Positions 28,618-37,479 are shown, counted from the first letter of the stretch. The stretch is 43,634 nucleotides of DNA from a bacterium (GCA_017538365.1 JAFYIZ010000015.1:1-43634); one strand, 5' to 3'. A program made the numbers and translations. The notes: generated by a model from the sequence alone, not told the origin.

Positions 28618-28645
28618 TTGATTTAAAATCCTTAATCTATATAAT
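28618..28645 (+). promoter_or_regulatory. Predicted promoter of the VWA lipoprotein gene
   Basis: TTGATT, 16-bp spacer, perfect TATAAT, then CATACGG and a T-rich leader. The ATG follows 35 bases later behind CGGAGG. Confidence 0.7.
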
Positions 28646-28679
28646 CATACGGTTTTATTTTGATCTCACGGAGGTTTAC

Positions 28680-30446
28680 ATGAAAAAGTTATCAATTTGT
28701 CTAATCTGCTTTTTCTTATTCTTCGGGTTTGTTTCCTGTGTTTCAGATGATGATGGAACTGACACGTCTGTTTCAGGCGACACTGACAAACCTGACACTG
28801 CCGATACTGGTTCTGGAGATACAGGTTCCGGAGATAACGATTCAAGCGACAGCGGAAGCGGCGACAAAACTGATACGGCCGATTCAACCGATACTAATAA
28901 TCCTGAAGATCCTTACGATACCAACGAATGTATCTGCGGCGCCGGAGACCTTGATGACGACGGCGACGGAATCCCGAACAGTGTCGAAACATGTGATGAT
29001 GCCGACGGAGATTCTCTGCCGAACTGCATGGATACAGACAACGACGGTGACGGTATTCCTGACAACATTGAATGTCCTGAACAACCTTGCAGAGATACAG
29101 ACGGAGACGGAATCCCCGACTTTTTAGACAGAGACAGCGATAACGACGGACTTTCCGACAAAAAGGAGAAAGAACGCGGCACCGACCCGTGCAAAATAGA
29201 TACAGACGGCGATGGTGACGACGATATGGCTGAAATAGCTTTCAACACAGATCCGCTCGACGACAGCAGCCACGTTCCTTCAGGAAGCATGTATGTTGTT
29301 CTGCCTTACAACGCAAACTGGAATGCAAGCAGAAAATGGGAATTTGACACCGACATTTCAAAAATCGATGTCGCTTTCATGCTCGACCTCTCCGGCTCGA
29401 TGGAAGAGGAACAGCAGAACCTTAAAGACAAAATTAAAACTGACGTCGTCGAGAAAATAGCAACTTTGAATGAAGGAACGCTTGACGCAGCTTATGCTTT
29501 TGTCCATTTTATGGATTTCGACAACGATATGAGCAGAGTTTACAAAGTTGACACTCTCGTTACGAAAGATATTGATGAACTTAAAGCTGCAATTGATTCT
29601 ACACCGACACCGTACGGCGGAACAGAATGCGACTGGCTTGTTCTTTATGCTGCCACAACAAGCGAAGACATTTACGGGCCGTGTTCAACAGACTCTGAAT
29701 CACCTATTTTCCCGGGTCTTACATCAGAAAAGGCGACATGCAACATTCCGCTTCCCGACTGCACCGGTCGTGAAGGTGACCGCGCAGGACTCTGCTTCCG
29801 TGACAAGGCAATGCCGATTCTCATTATAATAACCGACGAACCCCCGACAGACACTAATATGCCGCCAGTCAACGATAAAGCTTCTAAGTTGGCTCTCCAA
29901 ACTATGAGCGCTCAAAATGCTAAATTTATCGGAATAGACTCATCCAGCACAAGTGGCAACAACAATATTTCCAACTTTTTCGAAACAGTTTCAAAAGCCA
30001 CAGGAACACTTGATGCAAACGGCAAATCTTTCAACTTTACAGTCGGCAACGATGCGGTTGCGGCTGACGGAAAAGCTATGAGCGAAAAAATCGGCGAAGC
30101 AATCGAATCACTCACCTCTTTCGTTCAGATGGATGTCTGGGTTGCAGGAAACTCGAACGAGCTCTGCAATGGAACGGATACTAGCGTTGCAAACTTCATC
30201 CTAGGCGGAATTCCCATTAAGGCAGAACCTCCTGAAGGAGCCCAAATCGACACGGCAAATATGAAGTTCCGCGCTGTAAATCCCGGAACCATTGTAACTT
30301 TCGACGTTCAGTTCCACAATGACTTCTGCCCGAACCTGACAAACGCACCCGTTCTTTACAAAGCCGAAGCAATGGTTTTAGGTGAAGGCGCATATCTTTC
30401 CAAAAAAGAAGTTCAGGTCATCGTTCCCGAAACCGAAAGCAAATAA
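28680..30446 (+). CDS. Lipoprotein with thrombospondin type-3 repeats and VWA domain
   Basis: 588 residues, probably surface-exposed. A lipobox (F-V-S-C, Cys20) is followed by an acidic Asp/Ser/Gly/Thr linker to about residue 75. Several calcium-binding TSP3-like repeats come next ([31 protein letters not shown]). A von Willebrand factor A domain has a complete-looking metal-ion-dependent adhesion site: D-x-S-x-S (D236, S238, S240), a G-G-T-E segment and I-T-D-E-P (D386). A beta-type C-terminal domain ends the protein. Roles in adhesion or envelope structure fit the family. It has its own promoter. This architecture is common in Myxococcota-like predatory or gut lineages. Confidence 0.92.
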   Translation: MKKLSICLICFFLFFGFVSCVSDDDGTDTSVSGDTDKPDTADTGSGDTGSGDNDSSDSGSGDKTDTADSTDTNNPEDPYDTNECICGAGDLDDDGDGIPNSVETCDDADGDSLPNCMDTDNDGDGIPDNIECPEQPCRDTDGDGIPDFLDRDSDNDGLSDKKEKERGTDPCKIDTDGDGDDDMAEIAFNTDPLDDSSHVPSGSMYVVLPYNANWNASRKWEFDTDISKIDVAFMLDLSGSMEEEQQNLKDKIKTDVVEKIATLNEGTLDAAYAFVHFMDFDNDMSRVYKVDTLVTKDIDELKAAIDSTPTPYGGTECDWLVLYAATTSEDIYGPCSTDSESPIFPGLTSEKATCNIPLPDCTGREGDRAGLCFRDKAMPILIIITDEPPTDTNMPPVNDKASKLALQTMSAQNAKFIGIDSSSTSGNNNISNFFETVSKATGTLDANGKSFNFTVGNDAVAADGKAMSEKIGEAIESLTSFVQMDVWVAGNSNELCNGTDTSVANFILGGIPIKAEPPEGAQIDTANMKFRAVNPGTIVTFDVQFHNDFCPNLTNAPVLYKAEAMVLGEGAYLSKKEVQVIVPETESK

Positions 30447-30458
30447 GTCAAAAATTAC

Positions 30459-30486
30459 TTGCAAAACACATTTTTTTTCTTATAGT
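30459..30486 (+). promoter_or_regulatory. Predicted promoter of tRNA-Ala
   Basis: TTGCAA, 16-bp spacer, TATAGT, then CCGCGCCGCG. The strongly GC-rich discriminator fits stringent control of stable RNA promoters as known in proteobacteria. Confidence 0.65.
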
Positions 30487-30497
30487 CCGCGCCGCGT

Positions 30498-30573
30498 GGG
30501 GCAATAGCTCAGCTGGGAGAGCGCGTGCTTCGCATGTACGAGGTCGCCGGTCCGAATCCGGTTTGCTCCACCA
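30498..30573 (+). tRNA. tRNA-Ala (anticodon CGC)
   Basis: A complete 76-nt cloverleaf. The acceptor GGGGCAA pairs with TTGCTCC (one G-U), the D-stem is GCTC/GAGC, and the anticodon stem CGTGC/GTACG has loop TTCGCAT, giving anticodon CGC for GCG codons. The T-arm is GCCGG-TCCGAAT-CCGGT, the discriminator base is A and the CCA end is encoded. It lies 32 bases before a MATE gene with no terminator between, so the mRNA of that gene may carry the tRNA at its 5' end. Confidence 0.96.
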
Positions 30574-30605
30574 TTCTTCTGTTTTCCCGCAATTTTGGAG
30601 AGTTT

Positions 30606-31946
30606 ATGACAAAAACACCGGTCGATTTGCTTAAAGACAAGCCTTCAAAGGCGATACTTTCGCTCTCCATCCCGATAATACTGCTCAACATTTTGAAAGG
30701 CGGCTTCAACATAGTCGATATGTTCTGGCTCGGGCGGCTCGGAAAGGAATTCTTAGCCGGAGTAAGCGCGTCAGTTTTCATGGTCTGGGCGGTAAACGGC
30801 CTAACCTCTCTCGTCACAGTCGGGATCGTCGCAGGAGTTTCGCGGAATATCGGCGAAGGGCGCATAGAAACTGCAAAAAGCAACTGCATGAGATCGCTTG
30901 AGCTCACATTTCTTCTCGGCGCCGCCTGCTCGATCATGCTTTTTCCGCTGATAAATCCGCTTGTTGACATGATAAAACTTGAATCAACCGCAAGAACTGC
31001 CGGGGTCGAATATCTTCAGGTAATGATGGGAACTTCGGTCATCACTTTTCTTATGTTTTCGCTCCACTCGATTCTCATTGCGTGGGGAGACACAAAAACG
31101 CCTGTAGTAGTTGAAATCATTACGTTTATTTTCAATATCGTACTTAGCCCGCTCCTCATGTTCGGCTACGGCCCGATACCGAGACTTGAAACTGTAGGAG
31201 CTGCGGTCGCGACCATAATCTGCTACGTGATAGCATCTCTACTTTACCTTTATGTCATCGTAAAAAACAAATGGATCCGTCTTAAAAGAACGGGGGATGA
31301 GATCCGTTTTTTCCGCTACATAACGCTCGGTTGCCCAGTCGCGCTTTCAAGCATGTTCTTTTCATTCATCTACTTTTTCATAGCGAAAGTCACAGCCAAT
31401 TTCGGCTCCGGAGCAATAGGTGCAATGGGTATCGGACACAAGATAGAAAGCGTTTCATACTTCGTCGCCCACGGTTTTGCGTCTGGTCTTTCGACTTTTG
31501 TCGGCAGAAACATCGGCGCAAAGCAGGAAGAGCGCACTTTCGAAGCCTCGATATTCTCATTCAAAGCAGTGTGTCTGCTGACCGCAATCTTTTCACTTGT
31601 CACGATAGTTTTCGCACGCCAGTTTGTCTCGTTTTTCAATTCCGACCCAGACCTTCTCCACCACGGAATGCGCTACCTCTGGTTCGTAATGCCGGCTGAA
31701 ATAATCCAGTGCGGCGGTATCGTCTTTGAAAACGGCACATTCGCAGGTTCGGGCTACACAAAACCCTCATTTTTTGTCGCCATGCCGATAATTTTCGCCC
31801 GTATTCCTCTTTCATGGTTCCTTGCAGTCAAAGCTGGACTCGGAGCAAACGGAGTCTGGCTTACCATCGCTCTCACGATGGTCATTACAAACGGGATCTT
31901 CTGCATTTTATACAGACAGAAAAAGTGGTTAAAGATTAAAATCTGA
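30606..31946 (+). CDS. MATE-family efflux transporter (second copy)
   Basis: 446 residues, about 12 helices. The helix-1 motif is N-I-V-D-M-F-W-L-G-R-L-G near residue 35, with I-A-W-G-D-T-K-T-P near 160 and A-G-S-G-Y-T-K-P-S as its second-half counterpart. It is related to but clearly different from the MATE protein at 15280 (for example a different D/W content in helix 1), so it is a paralogue rather than a recent duplicate. The start is the ATG behind GGAG; an open frame reaching back into the tRNA is ignored. The stop abuts the convergent frr stop with no intervening base. Confidence 0.92.
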   Translation: MTKTPVDLLKDKPSKAILSLSIPIILLNILKGGFNIVDMFWLGRLGKEFLAGVSASVFMVWAVNGLTSLVTVGIVAGVSRNIGEGRIETAKSNCMRSLELTFLLGAACSIMLFPLINPLVDMIKLESTARTAGVEYLQVMMGTSVITFLMFSLHSILIAWGDTKTPVVVEIITFIFNIVLSPLLMFGYGPIPRLETVGAAVATIICYVIASLLYLYVIVKNKWIRLKRTGDEIRFFRYITLGCPVALSSMFFSFIYFFIAKVTANFGSGAIGAMGIGHKIESVSYFVAHGFASGLSTFVGRNIGAKQEERTFEASIFSFKAVCLLTAIFSLVTIVFARQFVSFFNSDPDLLHHGMRYLWFVMPAEIIQCGGIVFENGTFAGSGYTKPSFFVAMPIIFARIPLSWFLAVKAGLGANGVWLTIALTMVITNGIFCILYRQKKWLKIKI

Positions 31947-32510
31947 TTAACCTTCTAAGATCTCTTTTTCTTTAGCTTTCGTGATGTCTTCGAGTTTTTT
32001 GGTGTAGTCGTTGAGGTCTTTCTGGATTCTGTCGGTGAATTTCTTCTCGTCATCCTCGGTGATCTCTTTGTCTTTCTGAGCGCGTTTGATCTCGTCAAGT
32101 GCATCTCTGCGGATGTTTCTGAGGCTGACTTTGAACTTTTCCGAAAGCTGGCTCAGCTGTTTTACGAGCTCTTTTCTTCTTTCCTGGGTAAGCGCGGGCA
32201 CCGGAACTTTTACGACGATACCGTCATTGCTCGGGTTGAAACCGATGTTCGCGTTTCTGATAGCCGTTTCGATTTTGTTCAAAGCCGAGCGGTCGTAGGG
32301 CTGAACGACGATGAGTCTTGCGTCGGGAGTCGTGACCGAAGCCATCTGGTTGAGCGGGGTCTTCGTTCCATAATAATCGACCGAAATGCTGTCGAGAAGT
32401 TTCGGGGAAGCCTTTCCCGTTCTGTACTGTCCGATCTCGTTTTTGTAGGAATCGATCGATTTGTCGTAATTTGACTTCAAATTGTCAAAAAAAGCTTTCT
32501 GTTCAAACAT
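31947..32510 (-). CDS. frr: Ribosome recycling factor
   Basis: Splits post-termination ribosomes together with EF-G. 187 residues. Conserved features include R-T-G-K-A-S-P-K-L-L-D, the central V-V-Q-P-Y-D-R-S-A-L hinge region and L-R-N-I-R-R-D-A near residue 130. The ATG with GGAG six bases upstream is preferred over the in-frame ATG that overlaps the pyrH stop, four codons earlier, which has no ribosome-binding site. It directly follows pyrH, the usual pyrH-frr order; rpsB and tsf, the normal upstream partners, are absent here. Confidence 0.95.
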   Translation of the reverse strand: MFEQKAFFDNLKSNYDKSIDSYKNEIGQYRTGKASPKLLDSISVDYYGTKTPLNQMASVTTPDARLIVVQPYDRSALNKIETAIRNANIGFNPSNDGIVVKVPVPALTQERRKELVKQLSQLSEKFKVSLRNIRRDALDEIKRAQKDKEITEDDEKKFTDRIQKDLNDYTKKLEDITKAKEKEILEG

Positions 32511-32521
32511 CTTTTTCTCCA

Positions 32522-33232
32522 TTAATATGTAACTAAACTACCTACTTCGTCACTTGTCAAAGCCTTGAAAATATTGCCTTTTTCAAAAATATTTATGATT
32601 TTTACCGGCAATTTGTTCTCTTCGCAGAGAGTTATTGCCGTCATATCCATGACTTTGAGTTTTCTTGCCAATGCATCCTGATAAGTCGTCTGTTTGATAA
32701 AGACTGCGTCTGCGAATTTCTTAGGATCTTTGTCGTAAAGGCCGTCGACTTTCGTAGCTTTAACCAGAAGATCAGCCCCGATCTCGACCGCTCTCAGAGC
32801 CGATGCCGTGTCTGTCGTGAAAAAAGGATTTCCCGTTCCGGCACCGAAAACGACGATCCTCCCCTGTTCAAGGTGTTTCACCGCGTTTTCGCGGACAAAA
32901 TATTCGGCGACTTTGTTGATTTCTATCGCCGACATGACGGTCGTAGGCATTCCGTGAGCTTCGAAAGCCGCCTTGAGTGCGAGCGAGTTTATCATCGTGG
33001 CGAGCATTCCCATGTTGTCGCCCGTAACGCGGTCAAGCCCGGTTTCGGTATTTGCCGAAAGCCCTCTGAAAATGTTGCCGCCGCCGACAACGATTGCGAC
33101 CTGAACGCCGGCATCAATCAAAGGTTTTATCTCGTTTGAAAGGTATGAAAGGAATTCCGAATCGATCGGTTTTCCGTCTTTGGCAAGCATCGCTTCGCCG
33201 CTCACTTTAAGCAAAATTCTTTTGTATAACAT
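32522..33232 (-). CDS. pyrH: UMP kinase
   Basis: Phosphorylates UMP to UDP in pyrimidine nucleotide synthesis. 236 residues of the amino-acid-kinase fold. Motifs are L-K-V-S-G-E-A-M near the start, I-V-V-G-G-G-N-I-F-R-G, D-R-V-T-G-D-N-M-G-M-L-A-T, F-G-A-G-T-G-N-P-F-F-T-T-D-T-A and D-P-K-K-F. The ATG follows GGAGGAG. It shares its upstream region with the divergent secreted-protein gene, where a 19-bp palindrome overlaps a weak possible -35 (TTGAAA) for pyrH. Confidence 0.97.
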   Translation of the reverse strand: MLYKRILLKVSGEAMLAKDGKPIDSEFLSYLSNEIKPLIDAGVQVAIVVGGGNIFRGLSANTETGLDRVTGDNMGMLATMINSLALKAAFEAHGMPTTVMSAIEINKVAEYFVRENAVKHLEQGRIVVFGAGTGNPFFTTDTASALRAVEIGADLLVKATKVDGLYDKDPKKFADAVFIKQTTYQDALARKLKVMDMTAITLCEENKLPVKIINIFEKGNIFKALTSDEVGSLVTY

Positions 33233-33284
33233 CGGCTCCTCCGTAAAAAAGTCTCAAAAGATTATTCATCGTCATATTTTTTTC

Positions 33285-33303
33285 AAGTTTTGCCGCAAAA
33301 CTT
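33285..33303. promoter_or_regulatory. Perfect palindrome between divergent pyrH and secreted-protein gene
   Basis: Arms AAGTTTTGC and GCAAAACTT around a single C. It lies between the predicted promoter of the rightward gene and a weak TTGAAA-type -35 for pyrH, which it overlaps by two bases. This is a typical place for an operator; the regulator is unknown. Confidence 0.5.
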
Positions 33304-33315
33304 CTGCCTCTTTTT

Positions 33316-33344
33316 TTGACAAACAACTCTGCGCCATGTACTAT
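33316..33344 (+). promoter_or_regulatory. Predicted promoter of the secreted Cys-rich protein gene
   Basis: Perfect TTGACA, 17-bp spacer, TACTAT, then CCGCCG and a T-run. The ATG follows 33 bases downstream behind AGGAG. Confidence 0.6.
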
Positions 33345-33376
33345 CCGCCGTTTTGTTTATTTAACAGGAGACGATT

Positions 33377-34603
33377 ATGAAAAAATTGGTTTTGATTCCA
33401 TTGTTTTTAATGTTTTTTGTTTCATTTTTAGCAGCAGATTCATGGGATTGTTCCGCTGACACGGACTGCCCCGAAGGAACGACCTGCGATTCGACTTCAA
33501 ACTCATGCGTTATGACAAAAGGAAAGATCGCCGATTACGCCACGATAACGCTTTCCATCGGCGAAAACTCACCTTCAGCGCTCGGTGCAGACAGAATTTA
33601 CGTTACGCAACCGGCTACCGATCTTGTTCTCGGTCAGCTTGCAGTCAACTCTTATACCGGCGGCGGCGAAGGTCAGCTTTACTTCATAAAAGAACTTTCC
33701 GTCGATCTGGCAGTTTATCCGAGCACGATAATTTTTGAGAATTTCAAACTGATCCACGACGCAAACGGAAACGGCGTTGCAGACTCTTCCGAAAGAGTCG
33801 TTGCAGAAGGCATTCCCGAAGGTTTCGGCATGAAATTCGAAATCGAGCAGAAATATCAGGCTTTCAAAATGAATCAGACCGAAAATTTTCTCATCGTCGG
33901 TTCGTTTTCAAGTGAAAAAGAAATCACCGATTCGAAGTTCAACGCGACCGTAAAAAGCAACTACATCAAAACAAAAACCTACACCGGCGAAGGTGCCGTA
34001 GCCGCAACTGCTGATATAGTTTTCCCGTCGTTTGCATTCGAACCCGAAAAAGGATACTTCCTTCTTTCGTCAGGCAAAAACTTTCCGAAAGCACCCACAT
34101 GGAAAGAGATGAACAAAGAACAGGAAATCATGCACCTCAGATTGAAAGCTCTCGACGGCGCAAACGACCTTTTAACTCTGAAAATCGAACTTTACGGTAC
34201 GGCTGTTTCTTTCGGCAACGGAGTTGAAAAAATCGCTCTCTGCACCGATCCGAACGGCAGCGGCAAATGCGGCGAAGTCATTGCCGAGCTTTCCGATTTC
34301 GTCGAGCCTCAGCAGTCCGTTTCTTTCCAGATTCCTGCAGGAAAGGTTTCTCTTAACGCCGGCGAAGAAAAATATCTGGTCGTAAAAGCCGGCCTCAATT
34401 TCTACCAAAACCAGAACACCTATTTTTTCATTACAGAATCTGATGTCACGTTAAAAACCAGACAGAAAATTGCAGGAACGCCAATAAAAACCGAAAGTTT
34501 CAAATATTCATGCAAAGAAGATGATCCTGATTGCCGCCTCAAACCTGAAGAACCGACGGAAGAAAGCAGCGATTCCGGATGTTCACTCCTGTTCGTTGAT
34601 TGA
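33377..34603 (+). CDS. Secreted protein with Cys-rich head and C-terminal SGC motif
   Basis: 408 residues. A signal peptide ends L-A-A-D near residue 21. A short cysteine motif of the CxxDxDCPxGxxCxxxxxxC type follows (C25-C44), familiar from Myxococcota exported proteins. The main body is beta-rich and unrecognised, with a D-A-N-G-N-G-V-A-D-S-S-E segment (calcium-loop-like) near residue 130. The C-terminus has E-E-S-S-D-S-G-C-S-L-L-F-V-D. Ser-Gly-Cys near the end recalls CTERM-type sorting signals, but the expected hydrophobic helix and basic end are missing, so this is either a truncated signal or a coincidence. No function assigned. Confidence 0.8.
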   Translation: MKKLVLIPLFLMFFVSFLAADSWDCSADTDCPEGTTCDSTSNSCVMTKGKIADYATITLSIGENSPSALGADRIYVTQPATDLVLGQLAVNSYTGGGEGQLYFIKELSVDLAVYPSTIIFENFKLIHDANGNGVADSSERVVAEGIPEGFGMKFEIEQKYQAFKMNQTENFLIVGSFSSEKEITDSKFNATVKSNYIKTKTYTGEGAVAATADIVFPSFAFEPEKGYFLLSSGKNFPKAPTWKEMNKEQEIMHLRLKALDGANDLLTLKIELYGTAVSFGNGVEKIALCTDPNGSGKCGEVIAELSDFVEPQQSVSFQIPAGKVSLNAGEEKYLVVKAGLNFYQNQNTYFFITESDVTLKTRQKIAGTPIKTESFKYSCKEDDPDCRLKPEEPTEESSDSGCSLLFVD

Positions 34604-34617
34604 TCCAAAACACCTCA

Positions 34618-34774
34618 CGTCATGTTGAGGCTTGCCGAAACATCTCTGCAACATTAAAGATCTCAGATTCTTCGTTTCCGCTCAGAATGACGACTTTTTC
34701 GTCATGTTGAGGCTTGCCGAAACATCTCTGCAACATTAAAGATCTCAGATTCTTCGCTTCCGCTCAGAATGACG
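34618..34774. repeat. Tandem pair of a 75-bp repeat with imperfect terminal inverted repeats
   Basis: Two copies (34618-34692 and 34700-34774) differ at one base and are separated by 7 bp. Each begins CGTCATGTTGAGG and ends CTCAGAATGACG, so the ends are imperfect inverted repeats (CGTCAT...ATGACG). This is the layout of a small dispersed palindromic or MITE-like element. It fills the gap between two convergent genes and could serve as a bidirectional transcript end. Confidence 0.92.
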
Positions 34775-34783
34775 TCATAATTT

Positions 34784-36091
34784 TTACAATTTTTCCGGTT
34801 CTTCGGATTCTTTTTCCGGATCAAGGATTCTTATTTCGACTTTTAAGATATTTTTTTCGTTGCTCTCGACTACTTTGAATTCGTAATTTTCATAGTTGAG
34901 AACAAATCCGGTCGGAGGCACTTCGCCGTTTTCGCTGACGATAAAACCGCCGAGACTGTTGTATTCGCCGTCATCCGGAATTTTGATGTCGAGTTCTTCT
35001 TCGAGGTCGCTTATCGAAATGTGGGCATCGACAAGAATGACGTCGTCGCCGATTTTTTCGAACTGCTTTTCGTCTTTGTCGTTTTCGTCGCGGATTTCTC
35101 CGACAAGCTCTTCAAGAACGTCTTCAAGCGTTATGATGCCGGAAGTTCCGCCGAATTCGTCAACTACGATACCAAGGTGATTTCCTTCCGCCCTCATTTT
35201 CTTCAGAGTTTCGTTTATTTTCTGAGTTTCCGGGACATAGAAAACGCCCGTTCTCGCAACCGAAAGAATGTTGTCGTTAAGCACAGACTTGTCTTTCGTG
35301 ATGAGCATAGCCAGATCTTTGACATAAAGGATTCCTTTGATGTTATCGACAGAATCTTCGTAGACCGGAATTCTGCTGTGACCCCACTCTTCTATTTTTT
35401 CCATCGCTTCGGCGATAGTCGTATCTACTTCGAGGAAATTGGAATCGGTTCGAGGAGTCATTATCTCTTTGACGAGAGTATCCTTGAATTCAATTACGCT
35501 CGTAAGAAGCTCACCCTGCTCTTCCTGCTCGAAAACGCCTTCATCACTTCCCTTTTGTATCATGTATTCGATTTCGTTCTGCGTCATTTCGGAGTATTCA
35601 CTCTCGCCGCCCATGAATTTGACGACCCAGCTTGCGAACTTCGAGAGGACGAACGCAAACGGAAGAAGGATCCAGCTGAATATCCTGAAAAGAAGAAGTG
35701 CCGGGAAAAGCCAGCGCTCCGGCATTAGTTTCGCAAAAGTCTTAGGAGTGACTTCACCAAATATGAGAACGAAAAGAGTCATCACAGCAACTGCCGTTGC
35801 ATCCGCGACAGCCTGACCGCGGCTTGCAAGTGCGAAAGAAGCGATCTTTCCGGCAAGCAGAGCACCGAGAATATTCACGATGTTGTTGCCGACAAGCAGC
35901 GATGAAAGGATAAGGCTCGGATTTTCTTTCCATTTTTTAAGAACAGGCGCAACAAAAGGATACTTATCTTTCATTATCTCCGATTTAACTTCCGAAAGCG
36001 CTGTAAGTGCTGTCTCAGTGCCGCTGAAATAGGCACTCATGATAATGCAGATAATAACTCCCACTACTTGAAATGTAGGGAACGCGTCCAA
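34784..36091 (-). CDS. CorC/HlyC-type DUF21-CBS membrane protein
   Basis: 435 residues. An N-terminal DUF21 (CNNM) membrane domain with about four helices includes S-G-T-E-T-A-L-T-A near residue 25 and G-E-V-T-P-K-T-F-A-K near 110. A tandem CBS pair (residues 205-330) contains I-M-T-P-R-T-D and H-S-R-I-P-V-Y-E-D, and a C-terminal CorC_HlyC domain contains Y-N-S-L-G-G-F-I. Family members are implicated in Mg2+/Co2+ transport or tolerance. The start appears to be TTG, well spaced from GGAGG; the next in-frame ATG would delete much of the first helix. The leader carries two direct copies of AATAGCCCG. Confidence 0.92.
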   Translation of the reverse strand: MDAFPTFQVVGVIICIIMSAYFSGTETALTALSEVKSEIMKDKYPFVAPVLKKWKENPSLILSSLLVGNNIVNILGALLAGKIASFALASRGQAVADATAVAVMTLFVLIFGEVTPKTFAKLMPERWLFPALLLFRIFSWILLPFAFVLSKFASWVVKFMGGESEYSEMTQNEIEYMIQKGSDEGVFEQEEQGELLTSVIEFKDTLVKEIMTPRTDSNFLEVDTTIAEAMEKIEEWGHSRIPVYEDSVDNIKGILYVKDLAMLITKDKSVLNDNILSVARTGVFYVPETQKINETLKKMRAEGNHLGIVVDEFGGTSGIITLEDVLEELVGEIRDENDKDEKQFEKIGDDVILVDAHISISDLEEELDIKIPDDGEYNSLGGFIVSENGEVPPTGFVLNYENYEFKVVESNEKNILKVEIRILDPEKESEEPEKL

Positions 36092-36114
36092 CTCGACCTC
36101 CGTAAACAGTTCGT

Positions 36115-36142
36115 AATAGCCCGCTATCTCAAAAATAGCCCG
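36115..36142 (-). promoter_or_regulatory. Direct 9-bp repeats in the leader of the CorC-like gene
   Basis: AATAGCCCG occurs twice, 19 bp start to start (36115-36123 and 36134-36142), just downstream of the predicted promoter. GCTAT and ATAGC around TTTTGAG can also pair as a small hairpin in the transcript. A binding site or leader structure is possible. Confidence 0.35.
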
Positions 36143-36145
36143 TTA

Positions 36146-36173
36146 TTCTTACAATTAATTAGCACATTGTCAA
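36146..36173 (-). promoter_or_regulatory. Predicted promoter of the CorC-like gene
   Basis: Read on the minus strand: perfect TTGACA, 16-bp spacer, TAAGAA, then TAACGGGC. The -10 is weak, but a perfect -35 at the right distance supports it. Confidence 0.5.
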
Positions 36174-36192
36174 ATTTGCATATATTTTTTAA

Positions 36193-37479
36193 TCAAACTT
36201 TCACCAGATCTTCCGGCAGTTTGGCGTCTGTGACATATATCGCTTTGGCGTTTTTGAAGTTGACAAGTCCGGCAGCCATTCCTTTGCGTTTGGTGACGTT
36301 TTTACGGGCGGTGAACCACACTTCCCCGCACTTGCCCTTCTTTGCTTTGCTGTAAAGAATGGCGAGGGCGCAGGCAGTAAGGATGTCTTTCTGTTTGGGT
36401 TCTTCACCTTTTTTCATCCGCATAATGACGTGGCTTCCGTGGTAATCTTTCGCGTGGAACCAGATATCATGGGGAAGTGCGACTTTGAAAGTGAGCTCGT
36501 CATTATCCTTTTCCTCTTTTCCGACTAAGAAAACACGTCCGTTTGAAGCATGAAATTCGTGATAAGGAACATGTTCGTTCTGCTTTTTCTTCTGCTTGAA
36601 AACGCTTTTGGGTTCTTCCGTCAGTTCACTGATTTCATTGATTTTTTCAAGCTCGGTAGATAGTGCAACGAGTCTTTTTCCCGAGTTTTCGATACCGTTT
36701 TTCGCCTTTTTTATGTTTGCAAAAAAGCGCTCCATATTCTGCAGAAGAGTTTTTGCTGGATCAAGCTTTATCTCTTTTTCTTTGTTTTCGTAATCAGCTA
36801 AAATCACTGAAGTTTTATGTTCGGACGAATCAAATTGCCACAAGTTTGCCTTGAGAAGAGAGGCAAATTCCGAAAATTTCGCAAAATTTTCCTCGTGCTT
36901 TTTTATATCTTCCTTAACGGTGTTTATCGAAGAAACGATCTTGCTGCGTTTTTCTTCGATTTTTTTCTTCTTTTCCTCGTCGCGCTCTTTATCAGATTTT
37001 TCGACGAACCACGATTCCCAGAAAAGCGGATCATCGAAAGTGAGCGGAAAATCCTTCATCGGTTTTTCGAGTAAATTCAAGCCGTTGTCTTTTTTATCAC
37101 GCCACAATTCCTTGCCCGATTTATCCTGAATCAGAACCGATTTTCCCGCAAAAAGAGGAATTATGAGCTCACAGTTTCCAGTCTCGATTTTTACGACTTT
37201 GCCGTATTCCTTCATCACCGAAAAAGCTGTAATTTTGCCGAAAAAGTTGCTGCGCAAGCCCTCTTCAAGCCTCGTTACAGGCTCTTTCGGAAAAGCTGAA
37301 AGGTTCTTCACGGGAATTATGATCTTTTCTTTCAAATGGAAGAAAAAACCTGAAATCTCAGTTGAGCCGTAAAGTTTTACCAAGGTTCCACAGCGCGATC
37401 TGGATACGGCTGTTACCAAAGAGTTTGACGCAAATTTATTAAGAAAATCAACAACTTGAATCGTGTCAGAAAGATACAT
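36193..37479 (-). CDS. NFACT/RqcH-family protein (short form)
   Basis: 428 residues. The C-terminal NFACT-R domain is clear: P-Y-H-E-F near residue 310, L-P-H-D-I-W-F-H-A-K-D-Y-H-G-S-H-V (the diagnostic D-x-W-F-H-A segment), and C-G-E-V-W-F-T-A-R-K. Coiled-coil-like helices occupy about 160-290. The N-terminal region is weakly conserved and the protein is shorter than B. subtilis RqcH (about 570). RqcH works in ribosome-associated quality control, adding Ala tails to stalled chains. Whether this short form does so is uncertain. Last gene of the gpsA operon, 11 bases after the GlmU-like gene, without a clear ribosome-binding site. Confidence 0.85.
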   Translation of the reverse strand: MYLSDTIQVVDFLNKFASNSLVTAVSRSRCGTLVKLYGSTEISGFFFHLKEKIIIPVKNLSAFPKEPVTRLEEGLRSNFFGKITAFSVMKEYGKVVKIETGNCELIIPLFAGKSVLIQDKSGKELWRDKKDNGLNLLEKPMKDFPLTFDDPLFWESWFVEKSDKERDEEKKKKIEEKRSKIVSSINTVKEDIKKHEENFAKFSEFASLLKANLWQFDSSEHKTSVILADYENKEKEIKLDPAKTLLQNMERFFANIKKAKNGIENSGKRLVALSTELEKINEISELTEEPKSVFKQKKKQNEHVPYHEFHASNGRVFLVGKEEKDNDELTFKVALPHDIWFHAKDYHGSHVIMRMKKGEEPKQKDILTACALAILYSKAKKGKCGEVWFTARKNVTKRKGMAAGLVNFKNAKAIYVTDAKLPEDLVKV

